Shown: positions 1 to 6,259 of the stretch, piece by piece
Layout: every line of letters starts with the position of its first letter
Numbering within the stretch: the first letter of the stretch is position 1
From: JALYQB01 sp035640155
GTDB taxonomy: Bacteria > Actinomycetota > Actinomycetes > Mycobacteriales > Pseudonocardiaceae
NCBI GenBank assembly: GCA_035640155.1
Contig: DASQWR010000132.1
Location: forward strand, 1-12,454
Direction of reading: 5' to 3'
DNA: 12,454 nucleotides
The notes under the pieces: model-generated
The model's input: only the letters and a program-made list of their open reading frames with translations
What the model was told of the DNA's origin: nothing
Database searches by the model: none
Made by a program: the position numbers and the translations under genes

Positions 1-475
1 GCGCACCCCGTTGAGCAGCCAGTCCAGTGCCTTCGGCGCTCCCCAATGCGGGGTGCCGAGGGTCACCAGCACATCGCAGTAGCGCGCTCCGCCCCAGCGG
101 GCCGAGCCAGAAGCGGGCGACCAGCCCACCCATCGAATGTGCCACGACGATCACACGCTTGCGTCGCTCATCCGCCGAGAACTCCGCCAGTCGTTGATCC
201 ACCTCCCGCTGCAGCTGCCCCGCCGCGACCGCCACACCCAACCGGAAGTCGTACGGGAACAACACCACCCTCGCGCCCGGCTTGCGGGGTGGACCGTCCC
301 GGGCAATGTCGACGTCACCGTTCCCCAGCTTGAAGGCGTTGATCAGCTGGCACTGCCTCACGAGGTATACCGCTCCGAGGGCCCGGGGCGGGCGTCAGCA
401 GCGATAGTAACGGCAGCCCCAGCAGCGTCCAGCCAGCCCCGCCCGCATCCTCGACGGTGATCGGACCGAGCAAGG
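1..475 (-). pseudogene. Alpha/beta-hydrolase (LCAT/lipase-like) pseudogene, truncated and frameshifted
   Basis: Minus-strand translation gives a serine-hydrolase nucleophile elbow AHSMGG (125-142) followed by the conserved segment LVTLGTPHWGAPKALDWLL near the window edge. This is the pattern of actinobacterial lecithin:cholesterol acyltransferase-like esterases. Upstream, VRQCQLINAF and RVVLFPYDFRLG also fit that family. The homologous frame breaks twice. One break is near 365-367, where an extra base interrupts a GPRSG-YLVRQC reading. The other is in the CCCC run at 92-95, where removing one base restores WLGPLGGARYCDV. The N-terminal third, which would carry the oxyanion-loop region, is missing: similarity fades near 475, exactly where the toxin remnant ends. 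The gene continues past position 1, so its C-terminus is not visible. I infer an inactive relic. Sequencing error in homopolymers is the alternative, but two breaks plus a lost 5' end favour decay. Confidence 0.7.
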
Positions 476-745
476 TCAGAGGCCGAACGCGGCGCGAAGC
501 GTTGAGTTGAGCTGTTCGGCAGTGGGCGCATCGAACTCGCCTACGCGCTCGCACAGCCAGCCGCGGTAGAGGCAGGTCACGTTGCCGGCCGACACCCAGC
601 CGTAACCCTTGACCTGCACAGCGAGGACATCCTGCGGGTCCTCCGATGAGATCGGGGCACCGAGCAACCACGTGCGCGTTGACTGGTTGATCCCGTCACT
701 GGAGACGATCACGACGAGGGGCTGGCGGGGAGACCCTTGCGGCTT
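476..745 (-). pseudogene. PemK/MazF-like toxin remnant, 5'-truncated
   Basis: The frame reads LVVIVSSDGINQ, then WLLGAPISSEDPQDVLAV, then GNVTCLYRGWLCERVGEF and a C-terminal leucine-rich helix ending LRAAFGL before TGA (476-478). This matches the order of the first-strand motif, the central APxSS strand and the C-terminal helix of the PemK/MazF endoribonuclease fold. Only about 78 residues follow the GTG at 710-712, and a TGA at 746-748 closes the frame. Family members are usually about 100-115 residues, beginning with a GEIW/GDVW-type strand that is absent here. A true short start at the GTG is possible, but the missing first strand carries part of the fold, so I call it a probable remnant. 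No antitoxin gene was recognised beside it. The family call is moderate and the pseudogene status is inferred. Confidence 0.5.
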
Positions 746-750
746 TCACT

Positions 751-1176
751 TCAGCCAGCAACGTGCCGGGCGTGACGCAGTACGTCGCGCAGGTCCTCGG
801 TGTCGGATCGGCCCGCGGTGCCGATGGCGTCGGCTACCTCCTCCGCCCGGTCGAGCAGAACCGGCAGGGCGCATTCAGGCGCCAGGGAGAGCATTGTCTG
901 GGTGGCATGCCTGGCCGCGTCCTGCGGGTAGCCCTCACGCAGCAACGCCGGGAGCTGATCGATGGTGGGCACCGTGGGAAAGCCCAACGTGCGCGTGGAC
1001 GGCCGCCCCCAGGTCGGTGACCTTGCCCGCCCGGTTGGCTGAGATGTCCAGCGGATCGAGCCGGGCGGCTGAGTCGATCACACCAGGAGGATGACCAGAC
1101 CGGCAGCCGCCAACGTGTTGCAGACGGCCTCACGCCGACGCATGACATCTCCATCATCGTGCGAAAGTGACTCCAT
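751..1176 (-). pseudogene. Unknown gene broken by two compensating frameshifts
   Basis: An ATG at 1174-1176 opens a frame reading MESLSHDDGD and then RRREAVCNTLAAAGLVILLV, a short Arg-rich stretch followed by a hydrophobic segment, ending at TGA 1078-1080. High-GC3 coding character then continues in a second frame from about 1081 to 990 (SAARLDPLDISANRAGKV and on). It returns to the first frame near 987, reading GFPTVPTIDQLPALLREGYP and ending in a helical, acidic tail at TGA 751-753. Three coding-like segments in two frames, each with typical codon bias, indicate a formerly single protein of about 140 residues with a +1 and a -1 shift. I do not recognise the family. The Arg-rich start plus hydrophobic stretch could be a signal or membrane anchor, or a regulator's N-terminus. 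Upstream, TAGCCT lies 6 nt before the ATG, consistent with a former leaderless promoter. Confidence 0.5.
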
Positions 1177-1268
1177 GGGCTCAGGCTAGTCTCCCTCGCA
1201 CCATCACCGAGCTACGTCCCTACCGAAGACCCGTCGCCCTGTTACCAGCTCGCAGGGCCCGCATCACA
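1177..1268. other. Intergenic, no gene seen
   Basis: This short gap separates the decayed minus-strand genes from the 3' end of the MetE-like gene. It holds the -10-like TAGCCT (complement of 1183-1188) of the broken gene. I saw no convincing terminator hairpin for the upstream iscS-mnmA-metE-like transcript. Confidence 0.4.
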
Positions 1269-2297
1269 TCACCGCGCCCAGGCATCTGGGGGGTCCACGA
1301 AGGCCTGACCCAGCTCGCGGCACAGGCCCAGGGCGGTGCCCACCCACTCCGGGGTGGCGTCCGCGAGGCCGCACGAGGGCGTGGGCACGCACTGCTGCGC
1401 GAGCAGGGCACGGGGGAAGCCGAGCCGGTCCACCAGCTCGAGTGCCGGACGGGCCAGCTCGTGCAGGGTCGGCGGTACGGCAGGTGCCAGCGCGGGCACC
1501 AGGCCGAGCAACACGCTCGCACCGGCGTCCCACGCCTCGCCCAGCGCGTCGACCGTGGTCCGCGGCGCTCCACCGAGCAGGCCGGCATCCACCGCGACCG
1601 CGCCCGCCCCGCCGCGGCGGAGCAACGCGATCGGTGGCCGGGGTGCGCAGCAGTGCACGATCACCGGTCCGGGCAGCCGCTCGATCACGCCGCGGAGCAG
1701 CTCGGCGGCGTCGTTCTCGGCCACCGCGGCGATGGTGCCGTAGCCGGACGGCGTGGGGATGCCGCCGGCGAGGACGTCGGGCAGCAAAGGCTCGTCCAGC
1801 TGCACCAGCACCGGGGTCTCCAGCCGGCGGGACAGCTCACCGGCGTGCACCCGCAGACCCTCGCCGAGCGAGGCGGCGAGATCACGGAGCGCACCGGAGT
1901 CGGTCATCACCCGGTGCCCGCTATGCAGCTCGACGCTCGCGGCCAGCGTCCACGGCCCCGCGGACTGGACCTTCATCACCGGGGGGTGGCTCCCGGCACC
2001 CTCGACGGCCGCCTCCAGCGCGTCGAGGTCGGTACGCAGCAGGTCGACGGCACGGCGGTGGTCCCGGCCCGGCCGGGCAGTCACCCGGTACCCGGAGGGC
2101 ACCAGCTCCACCGCGATGTCGACGAGCAGCCCGGCACCGCGCCCGATGATGTCCGCACCCACCCCGCGGGCGGGCAGCTCGGGCAGGTGCGGCAGGTCCG
2201 GCAGCTCCCCGACGACGATGCGAGCGGCCTCGAAGGGGTCGTTTCCGGGCAGCGAGCCCATGGCGGTGGCGGTGCCAGGAGTCCAGGGCGCAGTCAC
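1269..2297 (-). CDS. MetE C-terminal-domain-like protein (core-MetE type methionine synthase family)
   Basis: This 342-residue protein corresponds only to the C-terminal catalytic barrel of cobalamin-independent methionine synthase; full MetE is about 750 residues. Visible landmarks are GSLPG near residue 14, the LDEP strand (167-170), IVHCCAP carrying His215 and Cys217 (the HxC zinc motif) and SCGL with Cys309 (the later zinc cysteine). The acidic zinc ligand, Glu in MetE, appears replaced by Asp237 in VAVDAG. In MetE these residues bind zinc to activate homocysteine thiol. The methyl donor here is unknown, since the folate-binding N-terminal half is absent. The start is the GTG at 2295-2297, because conserved GTATAMGSLPG lies just inside it; the first ATG is 12 codons later. 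It lies 22 bp after mnmA and probably shares its transcript. Similar genes sit near mnmA/ligA in mycobacteria (Rv3015c, from memory). A true methionine synthase, a methylcobalamin-dependent variant or another thiol methyltransferase are all possible. Confidence 0.85.
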   Translation of the reverse strand: MTAPWTPGTATAMGSLPGNDPFEAARIVVGELPDLPHLPELPARGVGADIIGRGAGLLVDIAVELVPSGYRVTARPGRDHRRAVDLLRTDLDALEAAVEGAGSHPPVMKVQSAGPWTLAASVELHSGHRVMTDSGALRDLAASLGEGLRVHAGELSRRLETPVLVQLDEPLLPDVLAGGIPTPSGYGTIAAVAENDAAELLRGVIERLPGPVIVHCCAPRPPIALLRRGGAGAVAVDAGLLGGAPRTTVDALGEAWDAGASVLLGLVPALAPAVPPTLHELARPALELVDRLGFPRALLAQQCVPTPSCGLADATPEWVGTALGLCRELGQAFVDPPDAWAR

Positions 2298-2319
2298 GGG
2301 GGGCTGTCTACCACCCTTG

Positions 2320-3423
2320 TCACGTGGCGGCGCCGACGGTGTTCTGATGGGTGGCCCTGATGGTGGCGCTGCCCAGCACCAGATCGCCCAACACCCCGTC
2401 ACCGCGGTACAGCACCACGGCCTGGCCGGGGGCGACCCCGCGCAACGGTTCCCGGAGCTCGACGCGCAGCCCGTCGGACACCGCCTCCGCGACGGCCGGC
2501 GCGGTACCGCCGTGCGCCCGGACCTGCGCGATGCACTCCACCGGCCCGCGGGGCGCCGCACCGGAGGTCCACACCGGACGCTCCGCGTCGATCGTCCGGA
2601 CGTCGAGCCGCGCGGCATCCCCGACCCGCACGGTGCCGGTGGCCGGCTCCAGCGCGAGCACAAACCGGGGACGCCCGTCGGGTGCGGGATGGGGCAGCCC
2701 CAACCCGCGGCGCTGCCCCACGGTGAAGCCGTGCACCCCGCCGTGCCGGCCCAGCACCTCACCGGTCTCGGCGTCCACCAGGTCGCCGGGCCGCTCGCCC
2801 AGCCGGCCGCGCAGGAAAGCTCGGGTGTCCCCGGAGGGGATGAAGCAGATGTCGTGGCTGTCGGGCTTGTCCGCCACGGCCAGCCCGCGTCGCGCCGCCT
2901 CGGCCCGGATCCCGGACTTGGGGGTGTCGCCGACCGGGAACAGCGCGTGCGCGAGCTGGTCCGCGGCGAGCACCGCGAGCACGTAGGACTGGTCCTTGCC
3001 TGGGTCGAGGGCGCGGCGCAGCTGCCCGTCGGACAGCCGCGCGTAGTGCCCGGTGCAGACGGCGTCGAACCCGAGCCCGATGGCCTTGTCCAGCAGCGCC
3101 GAGAACTTGATCCTCTCGTTGCACCGCAGGCACGGGTTCGGGGTACGCCCCTCCGCGTACTCCGCGACGAAGTCGTCGACGACGTCGGTGCTGAACCGCT
3201 CGGCGAGATCCCAGGTGTAGAACGGGATGTCGATCACGTCGGCCACGCGTCGGGCGTCCGCGGCGTCTTCTCTCGAGCAGCAGCCCCGCGCGCTGGCGCG
3301 TAACGTCCTCGGCTGCGCGGACAGCGCCAGGTGCACCCCCACGACGTCGTGTCCCGCCTCGACGGCCCGCGCGGCGGCCACCGCGGAGTCCACCCCGCCG
3401 CTCATCGCGGCCAAGACCCTCAT
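2320..3423 (-). CDS. mnmA: tRNA-specific 2-thiouridylase MnmA
   Basis: MnmA adenylates U34 of tRNA-Lys/Glu/Gln and transfers persulfide sulfur to make 2-thiouridine, in the cytoplasm. The 367-residue protein begins MRVLAAMSGGVDSAVAA, with the PP-loop ATP-pyrophosphatase motif SGGVDS at residues 8-13. TPNPCLRCNERIKF (94-107) carries the sulfur-relay cysteine (Cys101, with Cys98 beside it), and DSHDICFIPSGDT holds the second catalytic cysteine, Cys193. A central domain with FTVGQRRGLG and a C-terminal beta-barrel follow, giving the normal family length. A CC pair (48-49) lies in RGCCSREDAADARR, where the E. coli enzyme has no such pair. The ATG at 3421-3423 overlaps the iscS stop as ATGA, so translation is coupled to the sulfur donor. 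The frame stays open far upstream, but that stretch is antisense-like shadow inside iscS; the PP-loop right after this ATG fixes the start. Confidence 0.97.
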   Translation of the reverse strand: MRVLAAMSGGVDSAVAAARAVEAGHDVVGVHLALSAQPRTLRASARGCCSREDAADARRVADVIDIPFYTWDLAERFSTDVVDDFVAEYAEGRTPNPCLRCNERIKFSALLDKAIGLGFDAVCTGHYARLSDGQLRRALDPGKDQSYVLAVLAADQLAHALFPVGDTPKSGIRAEAARRGLAVADKPDSHDICFIPSGDTRAFLRGRLGERPGDLVDAETGEVLGRHGGVHGFTVGQRRGLGLPHPAPDGRPRFVLALEPATGTVRVGDAARLDVRTIDAERPVWTSGAAPRGPVECIAQVRAHGGTAPAVAEAVSDGLRVELREPLRGVAPGQAVVLYRGDGVLGDLVLGSATIRATHQNTVGAAT

Positions 3424-4631
3424 CGGATCCCCGAAACCGCCACCCGGCGGGCGCCGGCGCCTCGGGCCCGGGAGACCACCGGCTCGATCACGTCGAGCAG
3501 CGCGTCCACGTCCGCACTGGTCGAGGTGTGGCCGAGGGAGAACCGCAGCGAGCCGCGGGCGGCGGATGGCGAGGCGCCCATCGCGAGCAGCACGTGCGAC
3601 GGCTGGGCCACCCCGGCAGTGCACGCCGCCCCGGTCGAGCACTCCACACCGCGGGCGTCGAGCAGCATGAGCAGCGAGTCGCCCTCGCAGCCGGGAAATG
3701 TCAGGTGCGCGTTGCCGGGCAGCCGCGCCGGACCGCCGCCCACCAGGTCCCGATCCGGGGCGCCGTTGACCACCGCATCCGGCACCCGCGCGAGGACGCC
3801 GGCCACCAGGTCGTCGCGCAGCGCCGCGAGCCGCTGCGCACTCCGCGGCTGCGCGGCGACCGCGTGCTGCACCGCGGTGGCCAACCCGACGATCGCCGGC
3901 ACGTCGAGGGTGCCCGAGCGCACGTCGCGCTCCTGCCCTCCACCGTGCAGCAGCGGGGTGGCCGCCACCTCCCGGCCGAGCAGCAGCACCCCGATGCCGT
4001 AGGGGCCGCCGAGCTTGTGCGCGGTCATCGTGAGCGCCGCCGCCCCGGACGCGGCGAAGTGCACCGGAAGCTGCGCTACGGCCTGCACCGCGTCGGTGTG
4101 CAGCGGCACGCCGTGCTCGGCGGCGACCGCGGCCAGCTCGCGCACCGGCTGCACGGTGCCGACCTCGTTGTTCGCCCACATCACGCTCACCAGCGCGGCG
4201 GACGCGGGATCGCGCTCCAGTGCGGCACGCAGCACCTCGGGTGTCACCCGGCCGCGCGCGTCCGCCTTGAGCCAGCTGACCTCGGCGCCCTCGTGCTCCA
4301 CCAGCCAGGACACCGCGTCCAGCACCGCGTGGTGTTCCACGACCGAGGCCAGGATCCGACGGCGGCGGGGATCGGCCGCGCGGCGGGCCCAGTAGAGACC
4401 CTTGACGGCCAGGTTGTCGCTCTCGGTGCCCCCCGCAGTGAACACCACCTCCGACGGCCGGGCGCCGAGCGCGGCGGCTACCGTCTCGCGGCTCTCCTCG
4501 ACAGTGCGCCGGGCGCGGCGGCCCGAGGTGTGCAGCGAGGAGGCGTTGCCCAGGGTGGACAGCGCCTCGCTCATCGCCGCGGCCGCCGCCGGCAACATCG
4601 GCGTGGTGGCCGCATGGTCGAGGTACGTCAT
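3420..4631 (-). CDS. iscS: Cysteine desulfurase IscS/NifS family
   Basis: This PLP enzyme converts cysteine to alanine and an enzyme persulfide that feeds MnmA and probably Fe-S assembly. The 403-residue protein starts MTYLDHAATTPM, the family signature. It then shows GNASSLHTSGRRAR (28-41), TAGGTESDNLAVKG (65-78), the His pair VEHHAVLD (98-105), NNEVGTVQP (154-162) and HTDAVQAVAQ with Asp180. The PLP lysine is Lys206 in TAHKLGGPYGIG. The persulfide cysteine is Cys337 in the short loop CSTGAACTAG, a short-loop (non-SufS) arrangement. Length matches NifS/IscS-like desulfurases paired with MnmA in actinobacteria. No Shine-Dalgarno precedes the ATG; instead TAGGCT lies 7 nt upstream, suggesting a leaderless transcript. 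It overlaps mnmA by 4 bp and heads the iscS-mnmA-metE-like operon. The role in tRNA thiolation is inferred from this pairing. Confidence 0.95.
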   Translation of the reverse strand: MTYLDHAATTPMLPAAAAAMSEALSTLGNASSLHTSGRRARRTVEESRETVAAALGARPSEVVFTAGGTESDNLAVKGLYWARRAADPRRRRILASVVEHHAVLDAVSWLVEHEGAEVSWLKADARGRVTPEVLRAALERDPASAALVSVMWANNEVGTVQPVRELAAVAAEHGVPLHTDAVQAVAQLPVHFAASGAAALTMTAHKLGGPYGIGVLLLGREVAATPLLHGGGQERDVRSGTLDVPAIVGLATAVQHAVAAQPRSAQRLAALRDDLVAGVLARVPDAVVNGAPDRDLVGGGPARLPGNAHLTFPGCEGDSLLMLLDARGVECSTGAACTAGVAQPSHVLLAMGASPSAARGSLRFSLGHTSTSADVDALLDVIEPVVSRARGAGARRVAVSGIR

Positions 4632-4638
4632 CGAACAC

Positions 4639-4644
4639 AGCCTA
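4639..4644 (-). promoter_or_regulatory. Putative -10 hexamer of iscS (leaderless)
   Basis: On the minus strand TAGGCT is followed by 7 nt and then the iscS ATG. It fits the actinobacterial TANNNT -10 pattern at the spacing expected if transcription begins at or next to the start codon. There is no Shine-Dalgarno to explain initiation otherwise. No clear -35 box was found 17 nt upstream. Confidence 0.45.
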
Positions 4645-4698
4645 CGGTGCGACCGCCGGCCCCGATTGCCGTCACCGACCAGACCAAGCGTGTCGGCC

Positions 4699-4763
4699 CT
4701 GCCACATGGACTCATATGGAGGTTTTCGCGGCCTCGGAACTGCAACATGGCTCCATGTGGCAG
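4699..4763 (-). terminator. Three-arm inverted repeat after the methyltransferase; hairpin terminator or switch
   Basis: Immediately after the methyltransferase stop codon, the minus strand reads CTGCCACATGGA then GCCATGTTGCAG (4740-4763), an almost perfect hairpin with one mismatch and a tiny loop. A third arm, the exact complement of the first, lies at 4699-4710: 12 bp match perfectly across a 41-nt loop. The first arm can therefore pair with either of two partners. There is no T-run, but U-less hairpin terminators are common in high-GC actinobacteria. The element also sits about 70-130 bp upstream of iscS and could be an operator for a dimeric regulator (ACATGG/CCATGT half-sites). Terminator of the lipid operon is my preferred reading. 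Confidence 0.5.
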
Positions 4764-5369
4764 TCACGGCTGCCGGCGCGGGCAGCGGGCCAGGTACGTC
4801 AGGGCGGGGGGGAGGTTGCGCCAGATTGGGGGGCTGACCTGCACCTGTTCGAACGCCAAGCGCAGGTTGACCAGCTGCCGCCGGGCCGGTGGCGCCCACC
4901 GGGTCGCCGCGTACCCCAGCTGGCAGAGCACCCCGTCCTCGGTCAGGACGTCGGCGAGCACGCTCGGCAGCGACCGAGGGTGAGTGGTGCGCAGCGCCGC
5001 CCAGGGCAGCGCGCTGACGATGACATCGGCGGTCAACCGGTGCTCGGCGAGGATCCCGGGCAGCTCAGCCACGTCGGCGCAGATCACTTCCACCTCCGGG
5101 CACCGCTGCTGCACCACGGCGGCCAGCCGGGGGTTGAGCTCGACCGCCAGGTGGCGGCCCCGGCCACCAAGGCGGCGCTGGATCGCCGAGGTGATCGTGC
5201 CCGTGCCGGGTCCGAGCTCCACGACGACCGGATCCCCCTGCAGCGGCACCGGGGCGGCGATGTGGTCGGCGAGCACCCTCGAGCTGGGAACCACCGAGGC
5301 CGTCAGCAACGGTGCCCGGACGAACTCGCGCAGGAACACCGTCGCGTCCGCGAGACGCTGCCGTGTCAT
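4764..5369 (-). CDS. PmtA-like SAM-dependent lipid N-methyltransferase
   Basis: This is a 201-residue class I methyltransferase. Motif I is VELGPGTGT (50-58), the acidic end of strand 2 is in AVELNP (75-80) and a motif-IV-like strand is VIVSALPW (116-123). The N-terminal pattern REFVRAPLLTASVVPSSRVL and the C-terminal IWRNLPPALTYL (182-193) strongly recall Sinorhizobium-type phospholipid N-methyltransferase PmtA (KPL...VMPSGKLLA near the start, WMNLPPA near the end, from memory). PmtA methylates phosphatidylethanolamine with SAM at the membrane; related enzymes (OlsG) methylate the amino group of ornithine lipids. The ATG at 5367-5369 overlaps the stop of the upstream acyltransferase as ATGA, so it is the third cistron of an olsB-olsA-like operon. 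I infer a lipid head-group substrate, ornithine lipid being the best candidate. An rRNA-dimethylase-type function (KsgA is a distant relative) is less likely because its NLPY motif is missing. Confidence 0.8.
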   Translation of the reverse strand: MTRQRLADATVFLREFVRAPLLTASVVPSSRVLADHIAAPVPLQGDPVVVELGPGTGTITSAIQRRLGGRGRHLAVELNPRLAAVVQQRCPEVEVICADVAELPGILAEHRLTADVIVSALPWAALRTTHPRSLPSVLADVLTEDGVLCQLGYAATRWAPPARRQLVNLRLAFEQVQVSPPIWRNLPPALTYLARCPRRQP

Positions 5370-6259
5370 GTGCTGGGGCACGGCGCCGCTCCAACCATCC
5401 GCCGGCCCGGAATGATGATCGCAGGCAGGATCGGCGGTTTGCGCCGCGGCGGTTCCGTCACGGCGTGCACCGCTGCGCTCGCGGCGGCGGCGAGGGCACG
5501 GCGATCGGTGTGGCCGTCGAGGGTTGGCAGCAGCCGGACCTCCACCACCAGCCGGCGCACCCCGGCCACCACGCTCACCGACTGCCACAGCGTGGTGCCG
5601 CCGACGAACGATGCGACGGTGGTGGGCCTGCCAGGGTGCTCCAGCCGGTAGCGCAGTGCGACCGGCCGCACGACCACCCCAGCGTCGAGCGCGGCCTGGA
5701 ACACGGCGGGCCGGAAGTTCCCGCCCCGGCCCCCGCAGTACGTGGTGCCCTCCGGGAAGGCTGCGACGGCGGACCCCGCCCGCAGCGCGCCGGTGAGCTC
5801 GGCGACGGTGCCCGGCAGCGCCGAGAGCCGCTCCCGGTCGATGAACAGGGTTCCCGCCCAACGGGCCAGCAGGCCGACGAGCGCCCAGTCCCGCACCTCG
5901 CTCTTGCCCACCATGCGCAGCGGCTGCACCGCGCCCAGCGCGAGCACGTCAAGCCAGGACACGTGGTTGCTGACCACCAGCACCGGCACCCCGAACGGCG
6001 CGAACCGGGTGTCGCCGCGCACCTCGGTGCGCACCTGCAGTGCGGCGAGCAGCGCACGGAACCAGCAGCACAGCGACTGCTCCCGGACACTCGGACACTG
6101 CAACGGCGAGGTCCCGAGCACACCGGCGATCACGACCGTCGTGGCGGCTGCGGCCAGCAGGCGCAGCATCCGCCGCGCGGCGCTCACGGTGGGCACCGAC
6201 CCCGCCGGTGGGAGGCACCCGTCCCCGCACGGGGACACCAGTGCCCACGGATGTGTCAC
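5366..6259 (-). CDS. 1-acyl-glycerol-phosphate/lyso-ornithine-lipid O-acyltransferase (PlsC/OlsA-like)
   Basis: This 297-residue PlsC-family acyltransferase has the catalytic NHVSWLD (98-104, the HX4D motif) and the acyl-acceptor-binding FPEGTT (168-173). A hydrophobic segment at about residues 32-48 (LRLLAAAATTVVIAGVLG) likely anchors it to the inner face of the membrane. Because it directly follows an OlsB-like gene, the likely reaction is OlsA: transfer of a fatty acid to the hydroxyl of lyso-ornithine lipid. A lysophosphatidic acid acyltransferase role is the alternative. The GTG at 6257-6259 is chosen because the segment HPWALVSPCGDGCLPP just after it looks conserved in mycobacterial relatives and because it overlaps the upstream stop as GTGA. 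The first internal ATG would remove this segment. The N-terminal Cys11-Cys15 pair (CGDGC) is unusual for PlsC. The gene is coupled at both ends by 4-bp overlaps. Confidence 0.88.
   Translation of the reverse strand: MTHPWALVSPCGDGCLPPAGSVPTVSAARRMLRLLAAAATTVVIAGVLGTSPLQCPSVREQSLCCWFRALLAALQVRTEVRGDTRFAPFGVPVLVVSNHVSWLDVLALGAVQPLRMVGKSEVRDWALVGLLARWAGTLFIDRERLSALPGTVAELTGALRAGSAVAAFPEGTTYCGGRGGNFRPAVFQAALDAGVVVRPVALRYRLEHPGRPTTVASFVGGTTLWQSVSVVAGVRRLVVEVRLLPTLDGHTDRRALAAAASAAVHAVTEPPRRKPPILPAIIIPGRRMVGAAPCPST

Noticed and set aside
46..460. Plus-strand small open frames at the left end
   Set aside because: They are antisense to the recognisable hydrolase relic and have no motif or ribosome-binding site.
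1167..3303. Long plus-strand open frames opposite the MetE-like and mnmA genes
   Set aside because: Translations lack family motifs and mirror the codon bias of the minus-strand genes.
3424..4638. N-terminal extension of mnmA giving an apparent fusion of over 700 residues
   Set aside because: The extension is an Arg/Gly-rich alternate frame inside iscS; MnmA's PP-loop begins right after the ATG at 3421-3423, and the ATGA overlap with iscS is natural.
3528..5651. Very long plus-strand open frame across iscS, the methyltransferase and the acyltransferase
   Set aside because: It is antisense to three clearly recognised minus-strand genes and has low-complexity Arg/Gly/His-rich translation typical of high-GC shadow frames.
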